64,000 nucleotides of DNA from Liolophura sinensis (GCF_032854445.1 NC_088297.1:20285127-20349126); one strand, 5' to 3'. Numbered from the stretch's first letter, positions 1 to 32,350 are shown. Numbers and translations are program-made. The notes: generated from the letters alone by a model not told the origin.

Positions 1-470
1 GCTGTGTTTGTTGCACGGCCCTGTGTTGTTCTAATCTCCCTGTGTTACTCATGCGATGTGTATTCTCCACATGGTTGTGATTTTCACCGGCACTTTCAAA
101 CGTCACGATCACAAGAGGATTCCGACCACGCGTTGCTATTTTTAGAACACAGGCGTTCTCCTCTATCTGTCAAGTTTTCAATACTGTTACTTGCGTGATT
201 TAAATGTCTTCATAATTTCCTGATGGCTACAGATGAAAGATATCATCAAGTAAGTGATCTACCACAGTGCAAATGAGAAAACTTTGCGAAAAGAATAAGA
301 AATTAAACGAATTGAAAACGTTCATTTCAAGAGTTCTTTCCCTTGCGCGAGCTCTCCCGTCCCACCTTGCGCGCACGGAAGTGGATGACGGTTGTAAAGG
401 CCGAGAACAACAGGGGGAGGTCTTCCCTCGCAGTTTTAAATCTGTGACAGTTTTTTGACAAAGCCCAACA
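1..470. other. Upstream region of the RING-NHL gene
   Basis: No coding exon on either strand could be supported here. I looked for the missing 3' exons of epsilon-tubulin on the minus strand and saw none. The stretch should hold the promoter and 5' UTR of the RING-NHL gene; the GC-richer part from about 340 to 430 would suit a core promoter, but no TATA box or initiator is convincing. Confidence 0.4.
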
Positions 471-1871
471 ATGTCAACCGATTTAGCGGCCAGAATACAA
501 GAGGATCACCTCACCTGCCAAATATGTTTCCAAGCGTTCACAAAGCCAAAAGCGCTGCCGTGCCTACATACATTCTGTGAAGAATGCCTTCGGGATTATA
601 CAGTAAGTCGCAGTTACGACACCGTGGGGCAGTTCCAATGTCCCATGTGTAGGAAAGCGATCGACATCCCGCCGGGCGGGGTTTCCAATTTCCAGGATAA
701 TCATTTAGTCCAGAGTTTGTCCCATACAGTTGTCGGCCCGGAGATTGCCGGTGCTACTAGAATCCAAGCTGAAGGGAGCGATGTAGACCCCAGTTTTCGC
801 CCAATCCCAGCACCTAGGAAATCAAAACTCAAACCAGAGCCAGAGGTTGAAAATGAACCCGAGCTGAAGCCACCACCGCCTTATCCAGTGCCACCCCCAC
901 TTAACCTGCCTACCCCACTACCCTCAACAGGCTTTTACCCAGAGCTTCCAGCTCTAAGCCCAACATCACCCCAGCCCCTTCAAAGACCTGTTATTGCATG
1001 TAGCAATGGACTTGTTGAACAAATCGGTAAATACGGTCCTTCCCGGATGGACTTTCAACGCCCAAAGGGACTTGCTGTGGGCTTGAAAAATGAAATAATT
1101 GTTTCGGATTTGGGTGGGAATAGAATATTTGTGTACAGCCATGGTGGTCATTTACAATGCTATTTTGAATGTGACTGTGTGGTTCATGACTTGACAGTTA
1201 CACCGAGAGGTACGATACTGGTAGCTGTGAACAAAGCCAAGTCTGCAATCATGAGAGAGTACTCCCTGACCGGTCGTCTGATTGCAAGCTATGGGAATTA
1301 CTACAAGTTTGAAAATCCCAGCGGCATCGCGCTGAATTCTGAAGGGTTTTCAGTCGTCACTTGCCTGGACAGTTGCGTCATGTATATCTTCACAGATCAG
1401 AAAAAAATGTCGCAGAAGGTTGGCAGTAAAGGGAGTGGGAACGACCACTTTTTGTCTCCGTATCACGTCGCCGTGAACAACAAGGATCAGATTTTTGTCT
1501 CGGACTGTGGTAATAATTGTATCAAAATGTTCAGCAAAGGTGGTAAGTTCAAGATGAGTATAGGGCGTGAGGGATCGGGGCCAGGAGAATTGAAGGCCCC
1601 CCTAGGAATCTGTTCAAATGTTGACGGGTATATCATTGTCGCAGACAGCGGAAACAGCCGTGTACAGGTTTTCAATCAAAAGGGACAATACTATTGTGTT
1701 CCAGTTCAACACACAGAGAAAATCGGAGCCGAGGTTAAACCCACAAATGTTGCAGTGACGTCTCACAATAATCTTGTTGTGCTGTTGTCAGGAAAGCAGT
1801 TTGCGGAAGTTCGAGTGTATTCGTTCAAGTCAGAAAATGGAGTGTACTGTTCCACCTGCTATGTTCAATAA
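471..1871 (+). CDS. RING finger - NHL repeat protein (TRIM-like, no B-box), intronless
   Basis: Single uninterrupted frame of 466 residues. Residues 16-60 form a C3HC4 RING: Cys16, Cys19, Cys31, His33, Cys36, Cys39, Cys57 and Cys60. Residues about 106-165 are a proline-rich linker. From about residue 183 to the end the protein has NHL-type beta-propeller repeats, with recurring FxxPxG(I/L)A and (I/V)xDxGNxR(I/V) motifs. RING-NHL proteins of the TRIM2/TRIM3/TRIM32 and nhl-1 type are E3 ubiquitin ligases; ligase activity here is inferred from the RING. No B-box or long coiled coil is visible, so this is not a canonical TRIM. The first ATG lies just upstream of the RING, which supports the start. 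The gene has no introns, unlike every host gene around it, and may be a retrocopy or a member of an intronless lineage-specific expansion. It lies opposite to, and downstream of, the visible part of TUBE1. Confidence 0.9.
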   Translation: MSTDLAARIQEDHLTCQICFQAFTKPKALPCLHTFCEECLRDYTVSRSYDTVGQFQCPMCRKAIDIPPGGVSNFQDNHLVQSLSHTVVGPEIAGATRIQAEGSDVDPSFRPIPAPRKSKLKPEPEVENEPELKPPPPYPVPPPLNLPTPLPSTGFYPELPALSPTSPQPLQRPVIACSNGLVEQIGKYGPSRMDFQRPKGLAVGLKNEIIVSDLGGNRIFVYSHGGHLQCYFECDCVVHDLTVTPRGTILVAVNKAKSAIMREYSLTGRLIASYGNYYKFENPSGIALNSEGFSVVTCLDSCVMYIFTDQKKMSQKVGSKGSGNDHFLSPYHVAVNNKDQIFVSDCGNNCIKMFSKGGKFKMSIGREGSGPGELKAPLGICSNVDGYIIVADSGNSRVQVFNQKGQYYCVPVQHTEKIGAEVKPTNVAVTSHNNLVVLLSGKQFAEVRVYSFKSENGVYCSTCYVQ

Positions 1872-4350
1872 GAGAAACTTCTGCTCCAGCCAATTAGAAG
1901 TACAGAGTATTTTTGTTAACTAATGCTTTATTTCAGTTTTGGACTTTTTTTTTCACATTCATGAACTCAAAATGTTAATGTACAAAGTAGGAGTTAGACT
2001 ATGTAGTCTTCAAGTTTAACTATGATTCATGTAGTTCGGTCACTGGTACATTTTCTAGACTGAAATGAACCAGTGTCGCAGTTGAATTTCAGTTATATGT
2101 GCAATCATGCAGAATTTTAAAATGTTAAGTGGTGGAAGTGAAATATTTCTAATTTTATTGTAAAAACATAATCTTGACAAGGATTTCCATTTGGTTTGCA
2201 ATAACTGAGCAAAACAAATGTACTTGTAATTTAATTAACATGATGCCATTGAGAAAAGAAGCTTCAGTGTGAGACTTTTTTGTGTGTATGTACATGTAGA
2301 TATATAACTTCGATACATGTACTCTGCCCAGTTTTTAGTGGTGAATACCAAGTTTCACTACATATTCTTAGTGAAAATTGCCATTCATTCAGAAATCTGC
2401 AGTTAGTTTTTGTTTGAGTCGGTTATTTCATATGCCGGACAGAATGAATGTTATACTCTAAATAAAAAGCAAAATTATTACTGTATCATTGGATTCCGAA
2501 AACTAAGCCAAATGTAGAAGGAAACACCAATAACAGGGAGCACTTGTACACGTGTAACATTGTAAAATGTATTGGTACATTCTCTTGTTATGTCACAGTT
2601 TAAAGTAGTGTCAAGCAGTAGCATGTATCAATTCAATTTATCATATTTAAAGTTGTCTGTTTATTTATCTGTCAGAAATGAAAATGGCCCTTCTTGAAAC
2701 ATGATTTGTCTATCTTCAACATAATCCTCACAAATTCAGAGGGCGTTTCAATAAAAAAATTAGTAGAATGTAAATCAAAATTGAAAAACAAAAGCCCTTA
2801 CAAACATGTACACAATACTAGGCATGAGTTGATGTCTTTGTTAACTTCGTTAACGTGTGACCTAAAACTGTATGGGAATGCCTTATCATAAACCCGCAGT
2901 TGGATTTTATGCAATGGTACCTAATTGATACCAACACTACGTTGCCAATGTAGCAAGTTTTATTATGAGGGTCTGTGTAATATGTACAATAATGTACATG
3001 CTAATGTTATCAATAAATTATTTTTATATTTTAATCCCATGCCATTTAAATGGGAGAGTAACTGCAAGGGAGATGATTTAGTGTGGCGGTAACTCCCTAT
3101 AAGACAGCATAAACATAACAAAAAAGTCACACGCACATATGTATGTTGATGCAGTGACAATATTTTTCAAATATAATTAAAATCACACAAAAAAAGTGGT
3201 TGGATGGACGGACAGACTGAACACCACGTCCTAATGCAAACACATGTATACATGTACCTACAAGCACATAGCTGTGGGAAAAAAATAAATAAACAAAGGG
3301 AGAGAAGAGTGTATTGTAAACAATCTTTCTGTCCGAAGAAGTCTAAATGTCTATTTAAGAATTTATTTCTTTACTTATGTCTGTCTCCGTTTTATTGTGT
3401 TTTTGAAATAAATTTCCTTCCAATTATGTGTTGATAATTAGTGCTACACATGTATGTACATTTCTGCACACTTTTCAGTTTTCTGTTTGCTATTTAATAA
3501 TTTATTTAAATTTATGCACTTTCATTTACATTATAATACATTTACAATTTTACTTGCAAGATCAGTTGTTAATTTGAAGTATTTTATATTGGCTTCACTT
3601 TCGTGTAGCGTTTGTCTTAAATTGGCCTTGAATGATCAGCATTATATATGTATGACACCCAAAAGATATAACATATTTTCCTTTTTTATTTGTGATTTCT
3701 TGAAATACAGTAACCCTCCATCTTTAATACAAGATACATTTTTTCAGTGAGTTCAGTAACATGGGTACATTCTGGGAACTTTGTCAGAGGTGCAAGGATG
3801 GGTTGAAAAGTGAGATTGTTTTCAGAGATCAAAGTATTTGGTCATTCACTTGTTTCCAAGAGCTCAAAGAAAAATGATGACCTCAAATGAAGTCCAGGAC
3901 TTCACACTGATGATTTATGCAAATATTCATAATATTCATTCAGACACTGTTGTACTTTTCTGCTGCCATTATATTTTACAATCTTGCTAAATGGAAAGCT
4001 TAGCATATCAAAACATTTTGAGACGTACTTTTAATAGACTGGATGTTTTTTTTCTTCTTCTGATGTAAGAAGACTGCAAGTCCAAATTTTGTATATTGCC
4101 TGTGACAACTCTGGTGTGCAGTGTTGGTGTGTTTTTATTGTCTGTCATTTTAGTGAACTGTATAAGAATAATCAATACACATGCGATCAGTTTTATACAA
4201 AATATTTTATAAGTGTTTAGTAGATAACCTGTAAATATCTCCAGCTTGGCTCATGCTCTTTGGTTATGTTTGTATACCGAACTTTGTCTGTGTTTGCTAC
4301 AATGTGGGAATATCTCCATGATTGAGCAACAAAAAATTCGTCCAATGGCT
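1872..4350. other. 3' UTR of the RING-NHL gene and AT-rich gene-free DNA
   Basis: AT-rich sequence without supportable exons. AATAAA at 2461-2466 is the best poly(A) signal for the RING-NHL gene, giving a 3' UTR of about 600 bases. Searching the minus strand for the epsilon-tubulin peptide that should follow exon 5 (TGSGLGT) found nothing. The short frames in this stretch have no recognisable similarity. Confidence 0.4.
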
Positions 4351-4354
4351 TCAA

Positions 4355-4525
4355 AAGACATGTGTACTGCTTTTTTGATGAAAAAGACATGTGTACTGCT
4401 TTTTTGATGAAAAAGACGTGTACTGCTTTTTTGATGAAAAAGACATGTACTGCTTTTTTGATGAAAAAGACATGTGTACTGCTTTTTTGATGAAAAAGAC
4501 GTGTACTGCTTTTTTGATGAAAATT
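4355..4525. repeat. 27-29 bp tandem repeat, about six copies
   Basis: Near-identical units made of a 'gtactgcttttttgatg' core and 'aaaaagac(atg)'. Units alternate between 27 and 29 bp through presence or absence of one 'tg/at' step. The copies keep a frame open by chance; the resulting repetitive peptide is not a gene. Confidence 0.9.
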
Positions 4526-6335
4526 TTCAAAGTGTATATAACAGGTCAGTACATATATTGTCTTGAAATGAAAGAAGAAAGCTCTAATTTTTGTGGTACA
4601 AAAGGCAATAATCAGGAGGCTTTGTGAAGTGACAAAACATCACCAAGTATTTGTATATTTTAATGTTCACGTGTGTTCGTTTGTGACACTCTGGCGGGGA
4701 GAATTCTGATTTAAATCAGATTATGTTTAACTTAACAAGTTACTGCATTCACTTCAGAAAACCACATATATCAGTAATGAAGAGGAACTTACGAAAATGT
4801 GTGGTGGTTATGGTGATGTGGAAATACAGTGTAACCATAATTACAGGCAGTAAGTTTTGCACAGGCATACTCATAAAAAGCCAACAACTCATCATGGGGT
4901 TTGTCTGCAGTGAGTTTGTGGAATGCATTTAGCTCACCAGGGGTTTGCCTGCAGTGAACTTGTGGAATACCAGTGGTGAAGCAATGGCTTGTGACTGAGA
5001 AATGGGAGTCTGGTTGGCTGCATGGTTCTCAGTATTGCCAGCAAAAAGCATGCCTCAATCACAAGCAGAGGAAAGTTAATGGGAAGCAATACTGAGTTAC
5101 GGCCAAGATAGGATTAGTGCGATCTGGACGTCACCTAAGGAAGGATAACTCAATGGTATAATCCACTGGGCTCTATCATTGAGTAGTTGGTTGTATCACT
5201 CAGTTATCTTTCCTTAGACAACATCTAGGTGGCGCTGGGCTATCTTGTCTTGGGTCATAATGCAGTAGTCTTCACCACTGTGCTGACACCTAAATGGTGT
5301 TATACTGTGTTAAGTAAGGAGGACAATGTACATGTTTTTCTGCCTGTTTTGGAAAAGAACTTGCGCCATTCAAGTTTTATGGGGCCTTACGGATGCTCCT
5401 CGATGATTTTCAGGTGATATCTATTACAGTGGTCTGTATATAAATGCCCAATGCAAACTTGTTCATATTTTGTAGAAATGGTGTGATTTGTTTACTTTAT
5501 TGTGATAAGTTGTAGTATATCATGTATAAATAAATTAAAATCTCAAGAGGTTAATCTTAAATGAGCTTACTGTAAATCTTTAACCCTTTCATCTTCTAAA
5601 GCACTTTTTTTTCAGTGGAATTTTAGCATACAATTATTATCAAAACGATGCAAAAATGGTTTGTTTGTGTTTCTGAAGATGCAAGCTTCATAAAATTGTG
5701 CAAATTATTTCTCTACACCCCATAGCTCTCTGAATGATTCAAAATATAGGTTGCTGACGCAGTTGAAAAGGTTGAGGAATTAGAGTAAACATTTTTTCCC
5801 TTAATTCTTGACTTTACGCTGACTTTTTGTGTTTATATTTATGTTAGGATTACTGAAAACTGATTTCATGACATTATATCATGATCAAAGGACAAAACAA
5901 ATCCTGTATTTGGCATATTCATTCAAACAGCCCACCTGAACTGCAATGGTCATAACACGGAGGATACATGTATATCTGTTATAAAGCTAAATTTGATATG
6001 CTAAGATATCATTTTAATTGGTTCAACTTGTCAACTCTGGTGGTACTAATTTTAATGCAGATCATTTCTCTGTTATAGTTAGCCATATGCAAATTGTTTT
6101 TATGTTCCAGAATCAGTCTGGTGCAAACTGTTTTTCTTGGGTTTTTTTTCTGTTTTAGATGTAGCATGATTTAATTCCATGACCTGTACTGATTTATTGC
6201 ACTTATGCAACATTTTCAGGTGCAAAACAAATTTCAGATTTCTTGAAAACTTCATGAATAAATTTCTTATTAGTTCTTCATTCATCTGGATTTGTTTCAC
6301 TCTCTTGTCATGGTAGTTGGGCACTGACAATAACT
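4526..6335. other. Gene-free stretch between repeat arrays
   Basis: No exon, tRNA or recognised mobile element. If TUBE1 is intact beyond the window, this is part of a very long intron 5. Small open frames on both strands lack splice-site context and similarity. Confidence 0.35.
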
Positions 6336-6339
6336 TAGC

Positions 6340-7205
6340 TCCTCCCATGGAATATATCAAGAGGAATACAGGTATCTTAACTTCCATGGAATGTATCAAG
6401 AGGGATACAGGTATCTTTACCTCCCATGGGATGTATCAAGAGGATACACATATCTTACCTCACATCGAATGTGTCAAGAGGGATACATGCATCTTACCTT
6501 CCATGGAATATATCAAGAGGGATACATGTATCTTACCTTCCATGGAATGTATCAAGAGTGATACAGGTATCTTTACCTTCCATGGAATGTATCAACAGGA
6601 GTACATGCATCTTACCTTCCACGGAATGCATCAAGAGGGATACATGCATCTTACCTTCCATGGAATATATCAAGAGGGATACATGTATCTTACCTTCCAT
6701 GGAATGTATGAAGAGGGATACATGCATCTTACCTCCCATGGAATGTATCAAGAGGGATACAGGTATCTTTACCTCCCATGGAATGTATCAAGAGGGATAC
6801 GGGTATCTTACCTCCCATGGAATATATCAAGAGGGATACAGGTATCTTACCTCACATCGACTGTGTCAAAAGGATACATATATCTTACCTCACATCGAAT
6901 GTGCCGAGGGATACATGCATCTTACCTTCCATGGAATGTATTAAGAGGGATACATGTATCTTACCTTCCGTGGAATGTATCAACAGGAGTACATGCATCT
7001 TACCTTCCATGGAATGCATCAAGAGGGATACATGCATCTTACCTTCCATGGAATGTATGAAGAGGGAGACAGGTATCTTTACCTCCCATGGAATGTATCA
7101 AGAGGGATACGGGTATCTTACCTCCCATGGAATATATCAAGAGGGATACGTGTATTTTACCTCCCATGGATTGCATCATGACGGATATGTGTGTCTTGCC
7201 TCATT
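6340..7205. repeat. 39-bp minisatellite built from the TUBE1 exon-5 splice donor
   Basis: About 22 units of 39 bp. Read on the minus strand, each unit carries GATACATTCCATGG, then (G/A)AGGTAAGAT and about 20 bases like the start of TUBE1 intron 5. That is the last codons of exon 5 (Ile-His-Ser-Met-Gly) plus its donor. Roughly 20 of 22 units keep AG|GTAAG or AG|GTAAAG. Variants recur in the same order (the 'caacaggag', 'gcatcaag' and 'cacatcga' types appear twice), so a block of about ten units was itself duplicated. Because 39 is divisible by 3, long frames stay open on both strands; these are artefacts. Confidence 0.95.
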
Positions 7206-7478
7206 TGATGTAATGTATCCAGGGATATGCATAGCTAGTTCACCTACTCCCAAAAACTTGTTAATCCACCAGTAAGCTTACCATAATGCAAAAGCATAGA
7301 TACTCCAAACAAACCGAGAAGTCACATATTTGACCTTTCTAGACAAAATTTTATTTATCATCTGTCATTTGTTAGGATGATCATGTACATGTACCCCTAA
7401 AGAAGACAGATCAAATTTTGTCGAAATGTTCAAACATCAAACGTGCATATGCTTTTGCATTCTTCTTCTCTACTCCCA

Positions 7479-7513
7479 TGGAATGTATCAAAGAGGGATA
7501 CGCGTATCTTACC
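7479..7513. repeat. Isolated copy of the 39-bp unit next to TUBE1 exon 5
   Basis: Directly after the exon-5 donor on the minus strand, the intron continues into the spacer of the 39-bp unit and then repeats the 'GATACATTCCATGG' exon tail once before leaving the repeat. This links the genuine exon boundary to the main array about 270 bp further into the intron, and shows the direction of origin: exon boundary first, array second. Confidence 0.85.
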
Positions 7514-10388
7514 TCCACCCATGGAATGTATCACGAAGAAGCATTGGAGACAATCACAGAATTCTGCTGCTCTCCTCACAGATTCATATATCTGCTCTCT
7601 GTACTGTGTCCCATACATCTTATGACCAACAGCCCTGAAATGGAGAAGATGTAGCTTTGACTGCATGTTTTAGACTTTAATGGAAGAGAGGTTTCGTGTG
7701 AGATCTTTCACCAATTCTCATCTTGTCCGGCTGTGAAACGTGAAAGATGGGAACGAATTTATCAGACAACGTACTCAGAAAAAAGAAAATCACATGAAAA
7801 AACATTTTTACTTTCATTTTTCTAAATGAATCATACTGCGGCAAGATGGAAGAATAAACTGTGTGTGAATACAAGCTACATCACATGAAAATGTTTCTCC
7901 TTCAAAACAGCTTGTTTCACGGACTGTAAGTGGAGTACAATGAAGCATACATCTTTGAAATTTAAGAATGTACCATTGCAGAAACATGCCACTTGGTATA
8001 ACCTGAGAGAATATGGTTCAACAGGCCACCATTTTATTTCCTTGTAACTCACAAAAATGTACAAGAAAAATAAAATAAACTATTTCCTTGAACAGGTTTT
8101 GGATGGCCATTCTTTTGATGTAAACTTTCTACATACGCTCTTCTGTTAACTCACCAATTATTGCCTGACCCTGAGACATCTGTTATCAGCTGTTTACAGT
8201 CGAACACCTCCCTCAGGGGACCCTTCATTATCTCACTGACCACACCTTCCTCCATATCAACCAACACTGCCTGGGGAGAAAACACAGCAGGACATGGGTG
8301 AATCAAAAAACAAAAAAACAGTAGTCTTTATGGCATTCCAGTAACCTGCACAAAACATTAAAATTAATGTTAATTATCATACAGGTTTTAATATTTATTT
8401 CTTTATCCTATACGTGTTTTACGCCGTATACTGGCATATTTCACTTCCGTGACATCGGCCAGCATTATCGCAGGAGGGAACTGGGTATGTTCTAATACAT
8501 GTATATACAAATGGGAAAATGAGTTTTCATCCTTAAAAGATTGAAACAGCTAGAAACGATCAAATAAGTTTCCAATATGTGATCGTCTTGAATAAAACAT
8601 ACAATGTGCTTCCAGCCAATCCCTTCTCATTAACACAGCCTTACCCGCGCTTTTAAGGCTTTTATTTTGCCTTTGCCACCTGCCAAAGGAATATCCACTG
8701 GGTCATCGTGTCGAGAATCCACGTTTCGAAAGAAACTCCCAAGGGATTCATCGTACACGCCAGACTGATGAAAAGAAAATGAACTTGTGAATAAAAAACT
8801 AAGATATGTGGAACTTAGAAAGTTTTCAAATCTTCCAATTGTGGTTATCAAAATTATGTAACCCCTTTCAATTGTCAGTTTATTGAGGTAAGAGATGTAC
8901 AATAATGTTCAAATCAAGAATTACAATTCAATTAATTCAATTTCTAGTGAGGCCACATCAATTTAATTTAAGGATATTTAGGAGAAATTGGTGAGAACAG
9001 CGCTTTAATAAGGTGAGGCAGCAAGGCACAAACATCCACGGAAAATTTCCCTGGTTTGTCCTGGGAACAGTCTGTAGTCACTTCTCCCTATGACTTAAGA
9101 AAACACAAACATCCCTTGACAATAAAAAAATCTTTCAATTCCATTTATGATGTTTACCTTGTTGATGGCGGAATGTTCTCTCAAAGCCAAATCCCAGAAC
9201 CTGCAGCCAATTTGGTTCCCACACTGGCCAACTGTGGACAAAACATGCATCAGGAAAGGAACATTGAACACTGATTGTTGAGCGATTGACTGATAAAAAG
9301 ATAGAGGATATAGCACAGTGAAGGTTGAATATCAAATATTTTTTGACTGAGAGGTGAAAATGATAAATGATTATGTATAGTGTGATGTCGCACAACATCT
9401 TGTATGACGTTGTGTCTACTGAATTTGTATAATGACGTCATTTTGCTAATCTGAGATTCTAATGGCATAAAACAAAACGATAGCTAGCTGAGCCAGTGAA
9501 CCAAATCCTAGCATTTCACCTTCATATAAATAATAAACAGAAAACAATTCACTTCAAACAACAATACTACATGTTTAATGCCGTTCTAAAAATATTTCAC
9601 GTGTATGACAGTGGTCTGTCTCATAGGTGGAGAAAACCTTATTAAGCAGGTGGCCAACTTTTCATCAGATAAGTGCTCGCCATATTCGTGAAAATAATTA
9701 CTTCTTGGGAATCCACCTAAATGGCACCATGGGCCTTACCCCCACCATAATTGGAGCTATATGCCGTACTCAGACTATTTCATTTATACGACGACAGCCG
9801 GCATTATGGTGGGAAGAAATTGGGCAGAGATCAGAGGAAATATATGACTATCTACAGGAAGATCAGGGTCAGGAGCTCAGCAGGGCTTGGCTCAGTGGTT
9901 AGGTGCATGGCTGCCAACAGCTTGCACATAAGGTATGACTTCAATCCTAGGCTTGGACAGGGTGTTTCCAGATTCCCTCCACTCTCACGGTTCACTGAGT
10001 CTTCAACACAACATGTAGTCGATGACATACATGCGGCTTGTCGCGCAGTCTTACGTTTGTTGGAGACCACTATCTTCCACCAATGCAATTATATATAGTG
10101 CAAATATGGGAAAGTCGGTTAATAACTTGCAGAAGGTTGGTGGTTTACACCGGCCACTCCAGTTTACCATAAATGACAAATTACTCTGTGTGGTGCTAAA
10201 GAACAATCAAATAAATAAATCTTTCGGGATGACGCATCGGGAACTGAGCACCAAATGGTTTCACAGCAACAAAATTGCATCATTTCCAATACATCGAAAT
10301 CTTTTGGGAAGAGATAATGATTTTTAACGACCAGAACTTGAAAGTTCTAACACAGAAACAAACCTTGCACAACAATCGACTGTGTCAT
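7513..10388 (-). CDS. TUBE1: Epsilon-tubulin, N-terminal five exons only
   Basis: Exons (minus strand): 10388-10364, 9231-9158, 8764-8645, 8270-8155, 7634-7513. All junctions are GT-AG and phases agree, giving 152 complete residues. The protein starts MTQSIVVQ and runs through GQCGNQIG (tubulin T1 loop), FFRNVD, AVLVDMEEGVV, ITDVSGSGNNW, GHKMYG and CFFVIHSMGG. These match epsilon-tubulin closely and alpha- or beta-tubulin only loosely. Epsilon-tubulin acts at centrioles and basal bodies and is needed for triplet microtubules. Exon 5 ends inside the GTP-binding signature GGGTGSG, after its second glycine codon plus one base. No later exon was found down to position 1, where an oppositely oriented intronless gene lies. 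So either intron 5 exceeds 7.5 kb and contains that gene, or this locus has lost its 3' half. Start codon and exon 1 were placed by phase and by the match to MTQSVVVQ. Confidence 0.93.
8395..8492 (-). mobile_element. Decayed SINE fragment in TUBE1 intron 3
   Basis: Shows the 3'-domain landmarks of the abundant SINE in reverse orientation: 'gttttacgccgtat', 'atttcactt', 'ggccagcattat' and 'gggaactggg'. The tRNA-like head is absent and divergence is high. Confidence 0.7.
9745..9845 (-). mobile_element. SINE fragment, 3' domain only
   Basis: Reverse-oriented copy of the common SINE 3' domain ('tgccgtactcagac', 'ttatacgacgacagc', 'gcattatggtggga', 'ttgggcagag'). It lies in TUBE1 intron 1, just before another tRNA-SINE. 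Confidence 0.75.
9885..10222 (+). mobile_element. tRNA-derived SINE, second variant
   Basis: Begins with a tRNA-like head (A-box-like 'tggctcagtggttagg', B-box-like 'gacttcaatcc'). A central part follows with 'gaaggttggtggtttacacc' and 'cactccagtttacc', and it ends in 'caatcaaataaataaat'. The tail is shared with the abundant SINE but the head and centre differ. It sits in TUBE1 intron 1. Confidence 0.65.
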
Positions 10389-10750
10389 CGTGTCTTATGC
10401 CATCTTTCCATTATTTGCCGAGTTCAAACTTTGGCGGCTGTCAACCACATTTTCGGTAGTTTGGACGGAAGTGATATCTGCCGCGAGTACTTTTGTGCGT
10501 GAAATCCATGGAAGGCAAGTATTGCCAAATATCACAAATAAAGTGAGGGCGTTTTCTATCGTTACACCACGAAATAAATTCTGACAGATAAATCTTGACA
10601 ATTGGATCTTTCTAACTATCAGGAGAATCAACGAATTCCTTGATCCTTGCTTCCTTGGTGAAGTGTTGGCTGTAGAACATCCTATTGCCCTTTTTGGAGA
10701 AAATTGCAGATGACCCCTTTGGCTATATACAACAACGACACTACGCAAAG
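10389..10750. promoter_or_regulatory. Shared head-to-head promoter region of TUBE1 and PRPF6
   Basis: Only 362 bp separate the TUBE1 ATG (minus) from the PRPF6 ATG (plus). Both first exons are certain from protein matches, so the two promoters must lie here or overlap the first exons. A TATA-like 'ggctatataca' lies about 25 bp upstream of the PRPF6 ATG, too close to be its promoter element if there is any 5' UTR. Bidirectional control is inferred from spacing only. Confidence 0.6.
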
Positions 10751-31374
<20,624 letters not shown>

Positions 31375-32030
31375 AAGGCTAAAGACGTATAAACACCAGC
31401 AAAAAGATTCTTTGCAAGTTTCAATATGTGGAAATTGTTTTGATAGAAATGTACATTGTATAAAATGTACGATATTTTCCTTTCAGGAATAGGAGTTGGT
31501 CTCATGACATTCTAAACTTGTGTGGTTTGTGTTAAATCGACATCAGACCAAACCAGTTGTAGACAATATCAGACCAAGTAAGCATGTGTGGCAGCCTCAT
31601 ATGACCATAACACATTCTTGTGACTCGGTTTTATTTGTAAGATAATTGCTCTAACAGGACCATCTGTGAAAAGCTTGTACGCCTAATCATGCTCTACAGT
31701 CAAATTTGCATGTTATCAAAAAGACGGATGTTCATGCATCCAAGTCCTATCATTTTGAAGGAAAGGAACGGTTTCCTGAATGTATCAGCTACTTTCAGAA
31801 GTTTCGCTGTACAATTCATAGCACATGTACAGTATAAAACAATCTTTGGGCCCATCATGTATTTGATTATTACATGATTAGATGTGTTGCTGACAAAATG
31901 CCGTTTTTCTGTTTGGTACAAAGTCTGTTTACAACTTGAGAGATGTGAAAGAAGTTTAATCTATGGTACCGACAAGAATGTACATTCTAGCATAGAAATC
32001 AACAATAAAAGTACTCAAGAAAATCATAGG
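31375..32030 (+). other. PRPF6 3' UTR
   Basis: Non-coding stretch after the TAG at 31372-31374. AATAAA at 32004-32009 is the first well-placed poly(A) signal, implying a 3' UTR of about 650 bases. No similarity to coding sequence. Confidence 0.55.
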
Positions 32031-32039
32031 GGTTGTCAT

Positions 32040-32350
32040 TGATATGTGTGCTGTACTCAAGGATTTTTCACTCGTACTTGGCTGGGTCGGTTTATTTTAA
32101 GCCGATAACCCATATTATTGGATTCAGGAAAAATACACTGAAATTGACGATGGTCAAAATCATGAAGCTCTCTTAAGACATTGTTTATTTGATTTGTTTG
32201 TTTTATGCCGTTCTCAAGAGTATTCCACTTATATGATTGGCCAGCCAACATAGTGGAAGATGGAAACTAGGCTGAGCCCAGGGAAAACCCATGTCTTTCC
32301 ACAGGTTTCTGGTAGACCTTTCCACGTACAGCCAGAGAGGAGAGCATTAG
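32040..32350 (-). mobile_element. Two decayed SINE pieces
   Basis: A short piece at 32047-32080 ('gctgtactcaagg', 'tttcactcgta') and a longer one from about 32180 ('ttatttgatttgtttgtttt', 'gccgttctcaagagtattcc', 'tgagcccaggg', 'acctttccacgtacagcc'). Reverse orientation, diverged. Confidence 0.65.

Noticed and set aside
6317-7275. Long overlapping frames on both strands over the 39-bp repeat
   Set aside because: The unit length is a multiple of three and lacks stops in several frames, so long frames are expected; peptides are purely repetitive.
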